From Desulfonatronum sp. SC1 (GTDB lineage: Bacteria; Desulfobacterota; Desulfovibrionia; Desulfovibrionales; Desulfonatronaceae), in contig NZ_PZKN01000031.1 of NCBI RefSeq assembly GCF_003046795.1, positions 1-47,376 of the forward strand: a stretch of 47,376 nt of DNA, written 5' to 3'. A program made the translations under genes and the position numbers. Of this stretch, positions 23,550 to 31,565 are shown piece after piece (the stretch's first letter is position 1; every line of letters begins with the position of its first letter). The notes beneath the pieces are model-generated. The model ran no database searches. It was not told the DNA's origin and worked only from the letters and a program-made list of their open reading frames with translations.

Positions 23550-23939
23550 ATGAGCAAAGGTGGTTTTGGGCAGGCCCCCTCCCCAGCGGAGGGAGGTCGT
23601 AGGCCGAGCGAGGCTGGGGAGGGGGCGTCGAATTCGAGGCCGCAACGCTTCTGGCCGAAGCACAAGACAGAGGCTGTGCTGCGATTGCTTCGCGGTGAGG
23701 ACATGGAATTTTTGAGCCGGGAACTCGGCGTTCCCGCGGCCACGCTCTCAAAGTGGAGAGACGTCTTCCTTGCTGCAGGAGCGGAGGCATTCAAAACGCG
23801 GTCAGCACAAGTTGAAGCCGAGGTGCAGCGCCTCAACGCCAAGATCGGCGAACAGACTATGGAGAACGAGCTTCTCCGAGAGAAGATCGTCCGCATGGAG
23901 CAAGGACGCCCTTTGGCGTGGAGCAGGTCGAAGAAGTGA
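23550..23939 (+). CDS. IS3-family transposase OrfA
   Basis: This protein of 129 residues has a helix-turn-helix (about 30-75: FWPKHKTEAVLRLLRGEDMEF, then LGVPAATLSKWRD) and a leucine-zipper-like C-terminal helix (EVQRLNAKIGEQTMENELLREKI) used for dimerisation. AGGAGG is six bases before the ATG. Residues about 9-28 (Ala, Pro, Gly, Glu and Ser-rich) are coded by a palindromic DNA insert that keeps the frame and interrupts the usual short basic N-terminus. OrfA binds the IS ends and, by -1 frameshifting, is fused to OrfB. The overlap with orfB is 22 bases. Confidence 0.88.
   Translation: MSKGGFGQAPSPAEGGRRPSEAGEGASNSRPQRFWPKHKTEAVLRLLRGEDMEFLSRELGVPAATLSKWRDVFLAAGAEAFKTRSAQVEAEVQRLNAKIGEQTMENELLREKIVRMEQGRPLAWSRSKK
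23575..23625 (+). repeat. Palindromic element inserted in frame in orfA
   Basis: CCCCCTCCCCAGC and GCTGGGGAGGGGG are perfect 13-base arms about a 25-base loop that is itself GC-rich. The element keeps the transposase frame open. This kind of in-frame palindromic insert resembles REP-like mobile palindromes. Confidence 0.7.
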
Positions 23940-24817
23940 GCCGCGCCGCTTCGCCCTCCACTGGCAGAGTATACGGCTTGGCTCGCGTCTGCGCCTTGTG
24001 GGGCATTGCACGTTCTTCTTTCTATTGGAGCCGACAACCTGGTCAACATCGGAAGCCCGGTCCCAAAGGGCTTCACAGCGACGAGGTTCTGGTGGAACAA
24101 ATTCGCCGAGTGCTTCAAGAGAGTCCTTTTACTGGAGAGGGATACCGCAAGGTTTGGGCTCAACTTCGTTTTCGCGGCTTCCGGACCTCGCCGTTGCGTA
24201 CGTTGAGAATAATGCGTGAATACGCCTTGTTGGCCTTTCAGCGGCCTCGAAAGCCCCACGGCCCCAAAGCCCACGACGGGACGATTAAAACCATGCGGGT
24301 CGACGAAATGTGGTGAACGGACATGACCACAACGCTGACGCTCAAAGAAGGCAACGCCTCGATATTCTTCGCCGTGGACCATTGTTCCCTGGAGTGCGTC
24401 GGCATTCATGCCGCAACCAGAGGTACGCGCTTCGAGGCGTTGGAGCCCATTCGGCAAGGGATGCGCCACAGCTTCAGCATCTTTGGCCAAGGCGTGGCCA
24501 CGGGTTTGAAATTGCGTCACGATCATGGCAGCCAGTTTATATCAGAAGTGTATCAGGACGAGTTGAAATACCTGGGTATTGAAAGCTCCCCTGCCTATGT
24601 GCGCGAACCCCAAGGCAATGGTATCGCTGAACGCTTTGTTCGCATTCTCAAGGAAAACCTGCTCTTGGTGAGGCATTTCTACACCGTAGAAGACTTACGC
24701 CAGGCTCTGCTGGAGTTTAAGGATACATACAACCGACGATGGATTGTGGCCCGACATGGCTATCGAACACCTTCAGCTGTTCGCGAACAACAGGCCATGT
24801 ATGCATGGGCGGCGTGA
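23918..24817 (+). pseudogene. IS3-family transposase OrfB with one nonsense codon
   Basis: The frame starts at a GTG inside orfA, in the -1 register. It encodes HTH_21-like sequence (SPFTGEGYRKVWAQLRFRG) and then an rve integrase core. At 24314-24316 a TGA interrupts MW-TDMTTTL, where family members usually have a residue such as glycine before the first catalytic aspartate. The same frame resumes at once, with the second aspartate in LRHDHGSQFIS and the glutamate in NGIAERFVRILKEN. All DDE residues remain, so one G-to-T change would explain the break. Reinitiation at 24323 would start just after the first aspartate. Confidence 0.88.
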
Positions 24818-24831
24818 ATAAGGACAAAATT

Positions 24832-24848
24832 GTGTCCAAAAAAACCTA
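24832..24848 (-). repeat. IS right inverted repeat
   Basis: GTGTCCAAAAAAACCTA is the reverse complement of TAGGTTTTTTTGGACAC and matches the left end with one gap. Confidence 0.75.
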
Positions 24849-25378
24849 GACCGCTACAGCTGCGCGGCCTGTTGCAGGATGGACAACTTGCCGAGGCCCG
24901 GCGTCTTGCTCATTCTCTCAAAGGCGTGTCCGCTACCCTGGATGTGCAAGAACTGACCAAGGCCGCTGCATCGGTGGAACTGGCCCTGGCCAACGGCCAG
25001 GCCAACAACCTGGATGATTTGCTTCAATCCCTGGAAGCAACTCTGACGCTGGCCGTCGAGGCCGCCCTGACTCTAGCGGAACATGGAGAGGCGAGAGCCA
25101 CGGCCCCGGCGGATGCAGCCGAAGCCTCAACCCATCGCCCCTTGTCGCCGGAATCTTTGATCACCCTCAATGCATTCCGTAAACTGCTCTAAAACAACAA
25201 CATCAAGGCCCGCAAGAGTTTCTCGGAGATTCAAGAGGAACTCCTGGGGCGGGGGATGAATGACGACGTGGCGAGCCTGGAAGCGAGCCTGGAGCGTTTG
25301 GATTTTGAGAGCGCGTTGGAGATTGTGGAACGTATTGAGGCGGGGCTTCTGAGGTCGGAGTGTGATTCAACGGCCTGA
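24849..25378 (+). pseudogene. HPt-domain remnant of a hybrid histidine kinase
   Basis: Directly after the IS end, one frame encodes LRGLLQDGQLAEARRLAHSLKGVSATLDVQEL, the phosphotransfer helix with its histidine (AHSLKG), and then a helical C-terminus. A TAA at 25190-25192 breaks the frame after FRKLL; the same frame continues with NNNIKARKSFSEIQEEL to a TGA at 25376-25378. No start codon with a ribosome site, kinase core or receiver is present, and none lies left of the IS. The gene has lost its 5' part, perhaps by IS-driven deletion, and later acquired a stop. Confidence 0.82.
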
Positions 25379-25509
25379 ACAATGCGATGGCGGCTTGATC
25401 ATCAAGTTTTCGGTTGGCTTGCCGATTAGATATGGAGTTGCTTCATATTCATCCTCCTCGTATCTTCAAAACAACTCTGATCTTCCACCGATCACCAGGG
25501 GGGACCATC

Positions 25510-26349
25510 ATGGCTTTAAGTGATCTGCAACGACTCGTGGTTTTCGATACGGCCAATCAGCTTTGGCAGCAGGACATGCTGATGAACGCCTATTTCCATG
25601 GTTCCAGCGTGGGCGCAAATCTGCGGTCCATGATCCTGGGCCGCCAGCCCGTCCAGCCCCTGACTAATCCCTTTGACGAGGCCATCACCGGCAAGCTCCG
25701 CGCGGACAGCAGGACCATCCGGCAGAATGCCCGGAACGTGAAGGAGGCCGGGGCCATGATGGGTGTTGCCAAGGAGGCCGTGAGCACCATCAAGGGGCTG
25801 TTGGAAGAAATGGAGGCGCTGGCCAAGTCCGTTCAACAAAAAATCGATGAAGGAGGATCGATCTCTCCGGAGGACAAGGATGATTACGATGCATTGCGCA
25901 AACGCATCACCAGCACCGTCGAGTCCACCCGCTTCAACAACATCGCCCTCCTGGACGCAAGCCAATGGGATACCCAGCAGATTACCTCGGATGGGAAGGT
26001 GCATATCCAGGGTTTTCCGGATGGCGGGTTTGATCTCACTTTCCGGGCGCTGGATGAGGATAATTCGGACTTCGCCTGGAGTACGCTGACTGGCGACAAT
26101 CTCGAAACCGACCTCAATGCTCAATTACAGACCCTATCCAGTTATATCGGCGACATGACCCTCATTGAGGACATCTACACCCGCCGCCAGGACGGGTTGG
26201 AGTATCAGGCCGCGTCACTGGAATCCCAGGCAAATCTGCTGGACCAGGCCGTGGAGGCCCGGCGGCATGTGCCGACGAAGTCCCTGGAGCAAATCCTGTT
26301 GGATTTGCTGTTTCGTAATTCCGGGCGGATCGTGGACGAGACGGGGTGA
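25510..26349 (+). CDS. Flagellin-like protein
   Basis: This protein of 279 residues is related to flagellins in its D1-like helical part. RQNARNVKEAGAMMGVAKEAVSTIKGLLEEMEALAKSVQ and the later TSTVESTRFNNIALLD follow the flagellin pattern. The usual N-terminal start and the classic C-terminal helix ending are missing or altered; the C-terminal tail (HVPTKSLEQILLDLLFRN) is unusual. It could be a minor filament or surface protein, or a decaying flagellin copy. No flagellar genes are near. The ATG follows GGGGGGACCATC. A longer frame to 25414 has no ribosome site. Function is not assigned. Confidence 0.6.
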   Translation: MALSDLQRLVVFDTANQLWQQDMLMNAYFHGSSVGANLRSMILGRQPVQPLTNPFDEAITGKLRADSRTIRQNARNVKEAGAMMGVAKEAVSTIKGLLEEMEALAKSVQQKIDEGGSISPEDKDDYDALRKRITSTVESTRFNNIALLDASQWDTQQITSDGKVHIQGFPDGGFDLTFRALDEDNSDFAWSTLTGDNLETDLNAQLQTLSSYIGDMTLIEDIYTRRQDGLEYQAASLESQANLLDQAVEARRHVPTKSLEQILLDLLFRNSGRIVDETG

Positions 26350-26359
26350 CGGGCCGGTT

Positions 26360-26839
26360 TCAGCGGTCCACCGGTAGGTCGTGGCGTAGCCAGCCGCGTC
26401 CATGGCTGCTTCCGGCCATGCCTTCGGGGATAGCCTGGGCCTCGGTGAATCCGTTGGCGTGCAGGAAGGGAAGCAGCAGGCCGGTACGATTGCCCGTGCG
26501 GCAGATAATGGCGAAGGGGCTGGTCTTGTCGGATTCCAGGGCCGCTTCCAGGTCGCGAAGGAAGCCTTCCGGCCCTTCGGGATGAGTTTCGAAGGACAGC
26601 CGGATCGCGCCTTGAGGCGTTCCGGTTTGCCGCCATTCCTCCGGACGTCGGATGTCCACGATGGTCAGTCCTCCTTCCTGAACCTGCTCCCAGGCGGCTT
26701 TGGCCGTAAGGTTTTCTCCCGAAACGGTTATTGGAGACGACTGGGTCGCGTAGTGAAAAATCAGCACCGCGACCAGCAGGGCTAGAAACGCGGCGGGGAT
26801 CAGGTAGCGTCTTGAGGGCTTTGATGACGAGGTAGGCAT
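26360..26839 (-). CDS. Membrane-anchored rhodanese-like protein
   Basis: This protein of 159 residues has an N-terminal anchor (about 11-30) and a rhodanese domain (about 45-155). The active-site loop is CRTGNRTG with C113, and DIRRPEEW is the conserved start of the second strand. Such proteins carry sulfane sulfur, and in periplasm-facing forms may handle sulfide-derived persulfides. AGAGG is five bases before the ATG at 26839; the longer frame to 26953 lacks such a site. The stop lies ten bases from the convergent flagellin-like gene. Confidence 0.85.
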   Translation of the reverse strand: MPTSSSKPSRRYLIPAAFLALLVAVLIFHYATQSSPITVSGENLTAKAAWEQVQEGGLTIVDIRRPEEWRQTGTPQGAIRLSFETHPEGPEGFLRDLEAALESDKTSPFAIICRTGNRTGLLLPFLHANGFTEAQAIPEGMAGSSHGRGWLRHDLPVDR

Positions 26840-26915
26840 GGAAACCTCTGTAAGACCTCTCCGGGAAGGAAGCAAGGCTCTTTCTGGTTGAAACATTTGA
26901 GCGTTGGAGTGCGAC

Positions 26916-27305
26916 ATGGTTGGAGAGCCCAGCGGGTTGTTCATGAGTTTCATGTATTACGCCGCCCTGAGCATCGAGGCCCTGGGCGTGGCGGTAATCT
27001 GCGTCGGCGTGGTGGCCACTACCGGACTTTTTTTGTACCGCTCCTGGGTACATCGGAGCACGGATCGTTTCTACCACACCTATCGGCGCGGCATGGGCAA
27101 GGCCATCCTGCTGGGGTTGGAACTCCTGGTGGCCGGGGACATCATCCTCACCGCCACCCACAATTTCAACTTGCAGCATGTCGCCCTGCTGGGGCTTTTG
27201 GTGCTGATCCGGACTTTCCTCAGCTTTTCCCTGGAAATCGAGCTGAACGGCCACCTGCCCTGGCGACGGCCCCGTGAAGACCAAGAAAACGGGGATTTTG
27301 TGTGA
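26916..27305 (+). CDS. DUF1622 small membrane protein
   Basis: This protein of 129 residues has three membrane spans (about 13-40, 62-82 and 90-108) and the motifs ALSIEALGVAVICVGV and GLELLVAGDIILT, typical of DUF1622. The function of the family is unknown. The ATG at 26916 has GGAG six bases upstream. Its stop is 32 bases before the gnd start, and it may be cotranscribed with gnd. It is divergent from the rhodanese gene. Confidence 0.85.
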   Translation: MVGEPSGLFMSFMYYAALSIEALGVAVICVGVVATTGLFLYRSWVHRSTDRFYHTYRRGMGKAILLGLELLVAGDIILTATHNFNLQHVALLGLLVLIRTFLSFSLEIELNGHLPWRRPREDQENGDFV

Positions 27306-27337
27306 CGCAACCAGCAATTGTAAGAGAGGATGAACGA

Positions 27338-28807
27338 ATGGACAAGCTCGCGGATATCGGGGTGATCGGTTTGGCGGTAATGGGTGAAAATCTGATTCTG
27401 AACATGGAGAGCAAGGGCTTCCGCGTGGCCTGTCACAACCGGACCGTGGACAAGGTGGACGCTTTTTTGGCCGGTCGCGGCCAAGGGAAGAACCTGATCG
27501 GATGCCGGACCCTGGAAGAGCTGGTCGCCAGCCTGGAACGACCGCGTAGGATCATGTTCATGGTCCGTGCCGGATCGGCCGTGGATCAGCTCATCAACGC
27601 CCTGGAACCGCTGCTGGAGCCAGGGGATATCCTCGTAGACGGCGGCAACAGTTCCTACCTGGACACCACCCGGCGTTGTACGGATTTGGCCGCTAAAGAG
27701 TTGCTGTATGTCGGGGCCGGGGTTTCCGGGGGAGAGGAGGGGGCCTTGCTCGGGCCGTCCATCATGCCAGGCGGCAATGCCCAGGCCTGGCCGGCGTTGA
27801 AGCCGATTTTCCAGGCCATCGCGGCCAAGGTGGCGGACGGGACCCCGTGTTGCGACTGGGTCGGACCGGACGGGTCCGGGCATTTCGTGAAGATGGTCCA
27901 CAATGGGATTGAATACGGCGACATGCAGTTGATCTGCGAGGCCTATCATCTGCTATCCCAAGGCCTGGGCATGAGCGCGGACCAGATTCAACCCATTTTC
28001 GCTGCCTGGAACACCAGGGAATTAGACTCCTATCTGATAGAAATCACCGCGGACATCCTCGGGCACGTGGATCCGGAAAGCGGGACGCCCACCGTGGATT
28101 TGATCCTGGACACGGCCGGTCAGAAAGGCACGGGCAAGTGGACCTCCCAGGTCGGCCTGGACCTGGGCGTTGCCATCCCCCAGATCGCCGAGGCGGTCTT
28201 TGCCCGCTGCCTCTCCGCGATCAAAGATGAACGTGTTGCGGCCGGGCCGTATCTTTCAGGCCCTGGCAAGGCTGCCTCGCAAGGCATTGACGGCGATACG
28301 GCCGCATTCGTGGATCAATTGGAAAAAGCCGTCTACGCGGCCAAGATTTGCTCCTACGCCCAGGGCTTTCAGCTTTTGCGCGCGGCTTCGATGGAATATG
28401 GATGGAATCTGAATTTCGGGGAGATCGCCCTGCTCTGGCGGGAAGGATGCATCATCCGGGCCCGCTTTCTGGGCACAATCAAGGAAGCCTACGACGGCGA
28501 CCCTGGCCTGGCCAACCTGCTGCTGGCTCCGTACTTTCGCGAAGTCCTGGCCGGGGCTCAGGCGGCGTGGCGCACGGTTTTGAAAACGGCGGTGGACCTG
28601 GGCGTTCCGGCCCCTGTAATGGCCGCATCTCTGTGCTACTACGACGGCTACCGCTGCGAACGCCTCCCGGCCAATCTGCTCCAGGCCCAGCGCGACTACT
28701 TCGGTGCGCACACCTACGAGCGCATCGACAAGCCCAGAGGGGAGTTCTTCCACACCAACTGGACCGGGACCGGGGGAGATACCGCGTCGTCGACGTACAA
28801 CGTCTGA
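27338..28807 (+). CDS. gnd: 6-phosphogluconate dehydrogenase (decarboxylating)
   Basis: This enzyme of 489 residues makes ribulose 5-phosphate from 6-phosphogluconate using NADP. The N-terminal Rossmann motif is IGVIGLAVMGENLILNMES. The substrate region includes VGAGVSGGEEGALLGPSIMPGG and HFVKMVHNGIEYGDMQ, with catalytic lysine and asparagine. GTGKWT and the C-terminal HTNWTG complete the long form. I chose the ATG at 27338 because AGAGG lies eight bases upstream; an upstream GTG at 27302 overlaps the DUF1622 stop. The product feeds the pentose phosphate pathway and so could supply the pentose precursor for the glycan locus at the end of the window; that link is inference. Confidence 0.96.
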   Translation: MDKLADIGVIGLAVMGENLILNMESKGFRVACHNRTVDKVDAFLAGRGQGKNLIGCRTLEELVASLERPRRIMFMVRAGSAVDQLINALEPLLEPGDILVDGGNSSYLDTTRRCTDLAAKELLYVGAGVSGGEEGALLGPSIMPGGNAQAWPALKPIFQAIAAKVADGTPCCDWVGPDGSGHFVKMVHNGIEYGDMQLICEAYHLLSQGLGMSADQIQPIFAAWNTRELDSYLIEITADILGHVDPESGTPTVDLILDTAGQKGTGKWTSQVGLDLGVAIPQIAEAVFARCLSAIKDERVAAGPYLSGPGKAASQGIDGDTAAFVDQLEKAVYAAKICSYAQGFQLLRAASMEYGWNLNFGEIALLWREGCIIRARFLGTIKEAYDGDPGLANLLLAPYFREVLAGAQAAWRTVLKTAVDLGVPAPVMAASLCYYDGYRCERLPANLLQAQRDYFGAHTYERIDKPRGEFFHTNWTGTGGDTASSTYNV

Positions 28808-28820
28808 TCGGACCTTCGGC

Positions 28821-29198
28821 CTACCGCCTGAATCGGCGATCCCAGTCGAATTCCTTGGATGTGACGACGTTTTCCAGGCGGCGGATGCGTTTGTCCAGGC
28901 GGTCGAATTTGCTTTTGATTCTGGATAGGCCTTCGTTCCTGGAGCGGGCGTAGGCCTGATAGAAATCGCTTTCCTCGTCGTTGTTCAAGGGCAGCACGGG
29001 TTCGGGCTTGAGCAGGAATCCGGCCAGCAGGTAGATGCCCACCAGGGGCCAGAAGCCGGTGAAGAACATCAGCAGCACGGCGATGACCCGGGTCCAGAAC
29101 AGGGACACGTCGAAGTAACGGGCCAAACCCTTGCACACTCCGAGAATCATGCCGCTCCTGGAGCGGTAGAGCCGATCCCGGCCCGCTTGGTTGATCAT
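28821..29198 (-). CDS. pspC: PspC-domain protein
   Basis: This protein of 125 residues has a PspC domain (about 9-66: LYRSRSGMILGVCKGLARYFDVSLFWTRVIAVLL) with one or two membrane spans, then a charged C-terminal helix (about 80-125). PspC senses envelope damage with PspB and draws PspA to the membrane in enterobacteria. Its start overlaps the PspB stop (ATGA), so their translation is coupled. The three genes and the divergent pspF copy the enterobacterial arrangement. Confidence 0.92.
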   Translation of the reverse strand: MINQAGRDRLYRSRSGMILGVCKGLARYFDVSLFWTRVIAVLLMFFTGFWPLVGIYLLAGFLLKPEPVLPLNNDEESDFYQAYARSRNEGLSRIKSKFDRLDKRIRRLENVVTSKEFDWDRRFRR

Positions 29199-29443
29199 TT
29201 TGGACCACCTTCGTCGTTTTGGCGCATCAGGATGGATTCCAGGTTGTCCACCCGGGCGTCCAGTTTTTCCAAGCTTTGATAGATCTCCTGGATCATGCGG
29301 GCCTCGTCGGTCTCTTCCGGCGATAATCGGCCGTCCGGGCCGGAACGGAAATGGCGAATGCCGGTGAGTACGATCACGCCCAGGAAGAAGACGATGATCA
29401 ACGCCGTTCCGGCGAGAACCAAGGTGGTCAGAAAACCCATCAT
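29195..29443 (-). CDS. pspB: PspB, phage-shock membrane protein
   Basis: This protein of 82 residues has one N-terminal span (about 4-25) and a cytoplasmic helical region containing LSPEETDEARMIQEIYQSLEKLDARVDNLESIL, the PspB coiled-coil signature. It forms a complex with PspC. Of two adjacent ATGs I use the first at 29443, with AAGGA eight bases upstream; a longer frame to 29479 has no support. The gene lies between pspA and pspC on one strand. Confidence 0.9.
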   Translation of the reverse strand: MMGFLTTLVLAGTALIIVFFLGVIVLTGIRHFRSGPDGRLSPEETDEARMIQEIYQSLEKLDARVDNLESILMRQNDEGGPK

Positions 29444-29494
29444 GTTCGTATTCCTTGATTGTGGTTGGGAAGTAGGCAAGCGGCTAGAGGCCGA

Positions 29495-30223
29495 TTAGAG
29501 CCCCGTCTGGTCAGGCCCGGACGGAGCAGCGTTTCTGGCGCGCAAGGAGGCCAGTTCGCGTTCGATATCCTCGTCCGCGGCCAACTTGGCGAATTTTTCC
29601 TCCAGCGTAAAGGCTTTCTCACCTTTCCCCTGTCGTTGACGACCAATTGAGGATGTTGCCCAAGGACCGGCCAGATCTGCTTCGGCCTCCATCCGGTCGA
29701 TGCGCTGCTCGAACTCCTCGAAGCGCAGCATGGCCGCATGGGAGTCGGCACGGCGCATATCCAGCCCGGCTCGCTTGCGGCCTTTGGCGCGCATGTGGCG
29801 CTGGATGAGAAGACGTTGTTTGTCCTTGGCCGAGAGCAGCTTTTCCTCCAGCGTGGCGATATCGGCCTTGTAGCCTTCGATAATTCCCTCGCTTTCGGCC
29901 AGTTCCCCGGCCAATCGGTCGGCCTTGACCTCCAATTCTCGCTTTTCTAACAGGGCTTCCCTGGCCATGTCTTCGTAGCCCTTGTCCACGGCCAGGGCGG
30001 CTTTGTCTCCCCAGCCCAGGACCTTGGCGTCCACCTGCTCCCATTCCCGGCGAATCCTGACCGCGGCGGCCATGGCCCCGGCGCAGGAGGCCTTGAGTTC
30101 CACCAGGGTTTCCTCCATCTCCTGGATCATCAGGCGCAGCAGTTTTTCCGGATCTTCGGCCTTCTCCAACATGGCGTTGATGTTGGAACTGATGATGTCG
30201 CGAAATCTGGTGAAAATACCCAT
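29495..30223 (-). CDS. pspA: PspA, phage-shock membrane-repair protein
   Basis: This IM30/PspA protein of 242 residues is predicted to be almost wholly helical. It opens with the amphipathic membrane-binding helix MGIFTRFRDIISSNINAMLEKAEDPEKLL and continues in long coiled coils (about 25-150). PspA forms oligomers on damaged inner membrane and in enterobacteria holds PspF inactive. The C-terminal part (EKFAKLAADEDIERELASLRAR) is conserved. A sigma54-type promoter lies about 50-65 bases upstream, matching the presence of pspF. Confidence 0.95.
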   Translation of the reverse strand: MGIFTRFRDIISSNINAMLEKAEDPEKLLRLMIQEMEETLVELKASCAGAMAAAVRIRREWEQVDAKVLGWGDKAALAVDKGYEDMAREALLEKRELEVKADRLAGELAESEGIIEGYKADIATLEEKLLSAKDKQRLLIQRHMRAKGRKRAGLDMRRADSHAAMLRFEEFEQRIDRMEAEADLAGPWATSSIGRQRQGKGEKAFTLEEKFAKLAADEDIERELASLRARNAAPSGPDQTGL

Positions 30224-30274
30224 AATATGGTCCTCCTTGCGGTTTCCGGGGCGATGTGATCGTTTCAGGAAAAA

Positions 30275-30290
30275 AGCATATGGCGTGCCA
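30275..30290 (-). promoter_or_regulatory. Sigma54 (-24/-12) promoter for pspABC
   Basis: On the minus strand TGGCACGCCATATGCT fits TGGCACG-N4-TTGCW, with one mismatch and exact GG/GC spacing. The predicted transcript start leaves a leader of about 40 bases before pspA. The divergent gene encodes the matching activator. Confidence 0.85.
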
Positions 30291-30375
30291 GAATATGATC
30301 ATCTGGTATTTTAGTGTATTGCGGTGAAAAAGAAACAATGGTGCTTGACGAAGATAGACAGTATTTGGCAGATAG

Positions 30376-31482
30376 ATGCAATCTATGGCGAATATCACCA
30401 CGAGTGTCTCCGCGATCCCCGAAGCCCTGGGCCGTTCGGACGCCTTCCTGGCCTTGCAAGAGCGCATTGTTGCCGTGGCCAAGGTGAACCGGCCCGTGGT
30501 CATCATCGGCGAGCGGGGAACGGGCAAGGAACTGGCCGCGATTCGGTTGCACTACCATTCCCATCGCTGGCAGGGGCCGCTGGTGGCCGTGAATTGCTCG
30601 GCTTTGTCCGAGTCGCTTCTGGAATCCGAACTTTTCGGCCATGAGCCGGGAGCCTTCACCGGAGCGGTCCGATTGCGGCGAGGTCGGTTTGAGGCGGCGC
30701 ACAAGGGCACCCTGTTTTTGGACGAAATCGGTACCATGCCCCTGAACATGCAGGAAAAGATTTTGCGCGTGGCCGAGTACCAAGTCGTGGAACGCCTTGG
30801 CGGTTCCTCACCCCTGGAGGTGGACGTCCGGATCATCGCGGCCACCAACGCCGATCTCGTCGCCCTGGTGGCCCAGGGGCGGTTCAAACCCGATCTGCTG
30901 GACCGCCTGGCCTTCGAGGTTCTTCGCATTCCACCACTCCGTGAGCGAAATGGAGACGCAGCCCTGCTGGCTGAGCACTTCGCGGCCCGGATGGCCGTGG
31001 AACTGGGCCGTTTCGAACCGCCACGCCTGTCTGCGTCCGTGGTCAAGGCCCTGGAAACATATTCCTGGCCGGGTAATGTACGGGAATTGAAAAACGTCGT
31101 GGAGCGGGCCGTGTTTCGGGCCAGTGACGCGACAGTGATCAAGGAGCTGACTATGGACCCTTTTGCCGCGACACCGTCAGCGGGAAGCGTCGTCAGCGTG
31201 GAGAATACTGAGCAGGCCAATCTTCTCCGGCGACCTTCACAATCCGGCATGACGACCACTCACCCTGGGACCACGAAAGAACCCGTCTTTGATCAAATCA
31301 GTTTGCCGGAAGCCATGGACGACCTGGAACGTCGCCGCCTGCGCCAAGCATTACGTCAAGCCAGGTTTAACCAGCGCCGGGCCGCTGAAATCCTCGGCCT
31401 GCGCTATCATCAGTTTCGCGGCCTGTACCGGAAACATCGGGGGGACCTAGAATTGGAGGGGGAAGCTGGTCCAGGAGAGTGA
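30376..31482 (+). CDS. pspF: PspF-like sigma54-dependent activator
   Basis: This protein of up to 368 residues has no receiver or sensor domain; the AAA+ domain (about 15-260) comes first, as in PspF. Walker A is GERGTGKE, GAFTGA is present, and Walker B is intact (LFLDEIGT), unlike the activator at 2531. The sensor and arginine-finger segments include FEVLRIPPLRER and WPGNVRELKN. A Fis-type helix-turn-helix lies at about 310-350. It acts as enhancer-binding activator at the psp promoter. A second ATG nine bases downstream could also be the start. A longer C-terminus than in E. coli PspF is seen. Confidence 0.92.
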   Translation: MQSMANITTSVSAIPEALGRSDAFLALQERIVAVAKVNRPVVIIGERGTGKELAAIRLHYHSHRWQGPLVAVNCSALSESLLESELFGHEPGAFTGAVRLRRGRFEAAHKGTLFLDEIGTMPLNMQEKILRVAEYQVVERLGGSSPLEVDVRIIAATNADLVALVAQGRFKPDLLDRLAFEVLRIPPLRERNGDAALLAEHFAARMAVELGRFEPPRLSASVVKALETYSWPGNVRELKNVVERAVFRASDATVIKELTMDPFAATPSAGSVVSVENTEQANLLRRPSQSGMTTTHPGTTKEPVFDQISLPEAMDDLERRRLRQALRQARFNQRRAAEILGLRYHQFRGLYRKHRGDLELEGEAGPGE

Positions 31483-31565
31483 CGAATCGGGGGGGAGCAG
31501 TGCAGCGACATGCTTTTCTTGACAAGATCTCCGTGCGCACATAGCCTGTGTAAAAGGAGTTCGCC

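Larger units (their letters stand above)
23494..24848 (+). mobile_element. Decayed IS3-family insertion sequence
   Basis: This element of about 1355 bases contains orfA, orfB in the -1 frame, and imperfect terminal inverted repeats. The left end reads TAGGGTTTTCTTGGACAC and the right end, reversed, reads TAGGTTTTTTTGGACAC, with one gap. A short similarity (GGT) continues outside both ends, so the exact boundaries are uncertain by a few bases. I see no clear target duplication. A nonsense codon in orfB probably makes it unable to transpose by itself. Its right end abuts a kinase HPt fragment, whose upstream part is gone. Confidence 0.85.

Noticed and set aside
24314-24316. TGA in the transposase as selenocysteine
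   Set aside because: No hairpin suited to selenocysteine insertion follows it, and a glycine-to-stop change is simpler.
23432-24526. Minus-strand frame of 364 codons across the IS
   Set aside because: It runs opposite the transposase genes, spans the IS end and has no recognisable domain.
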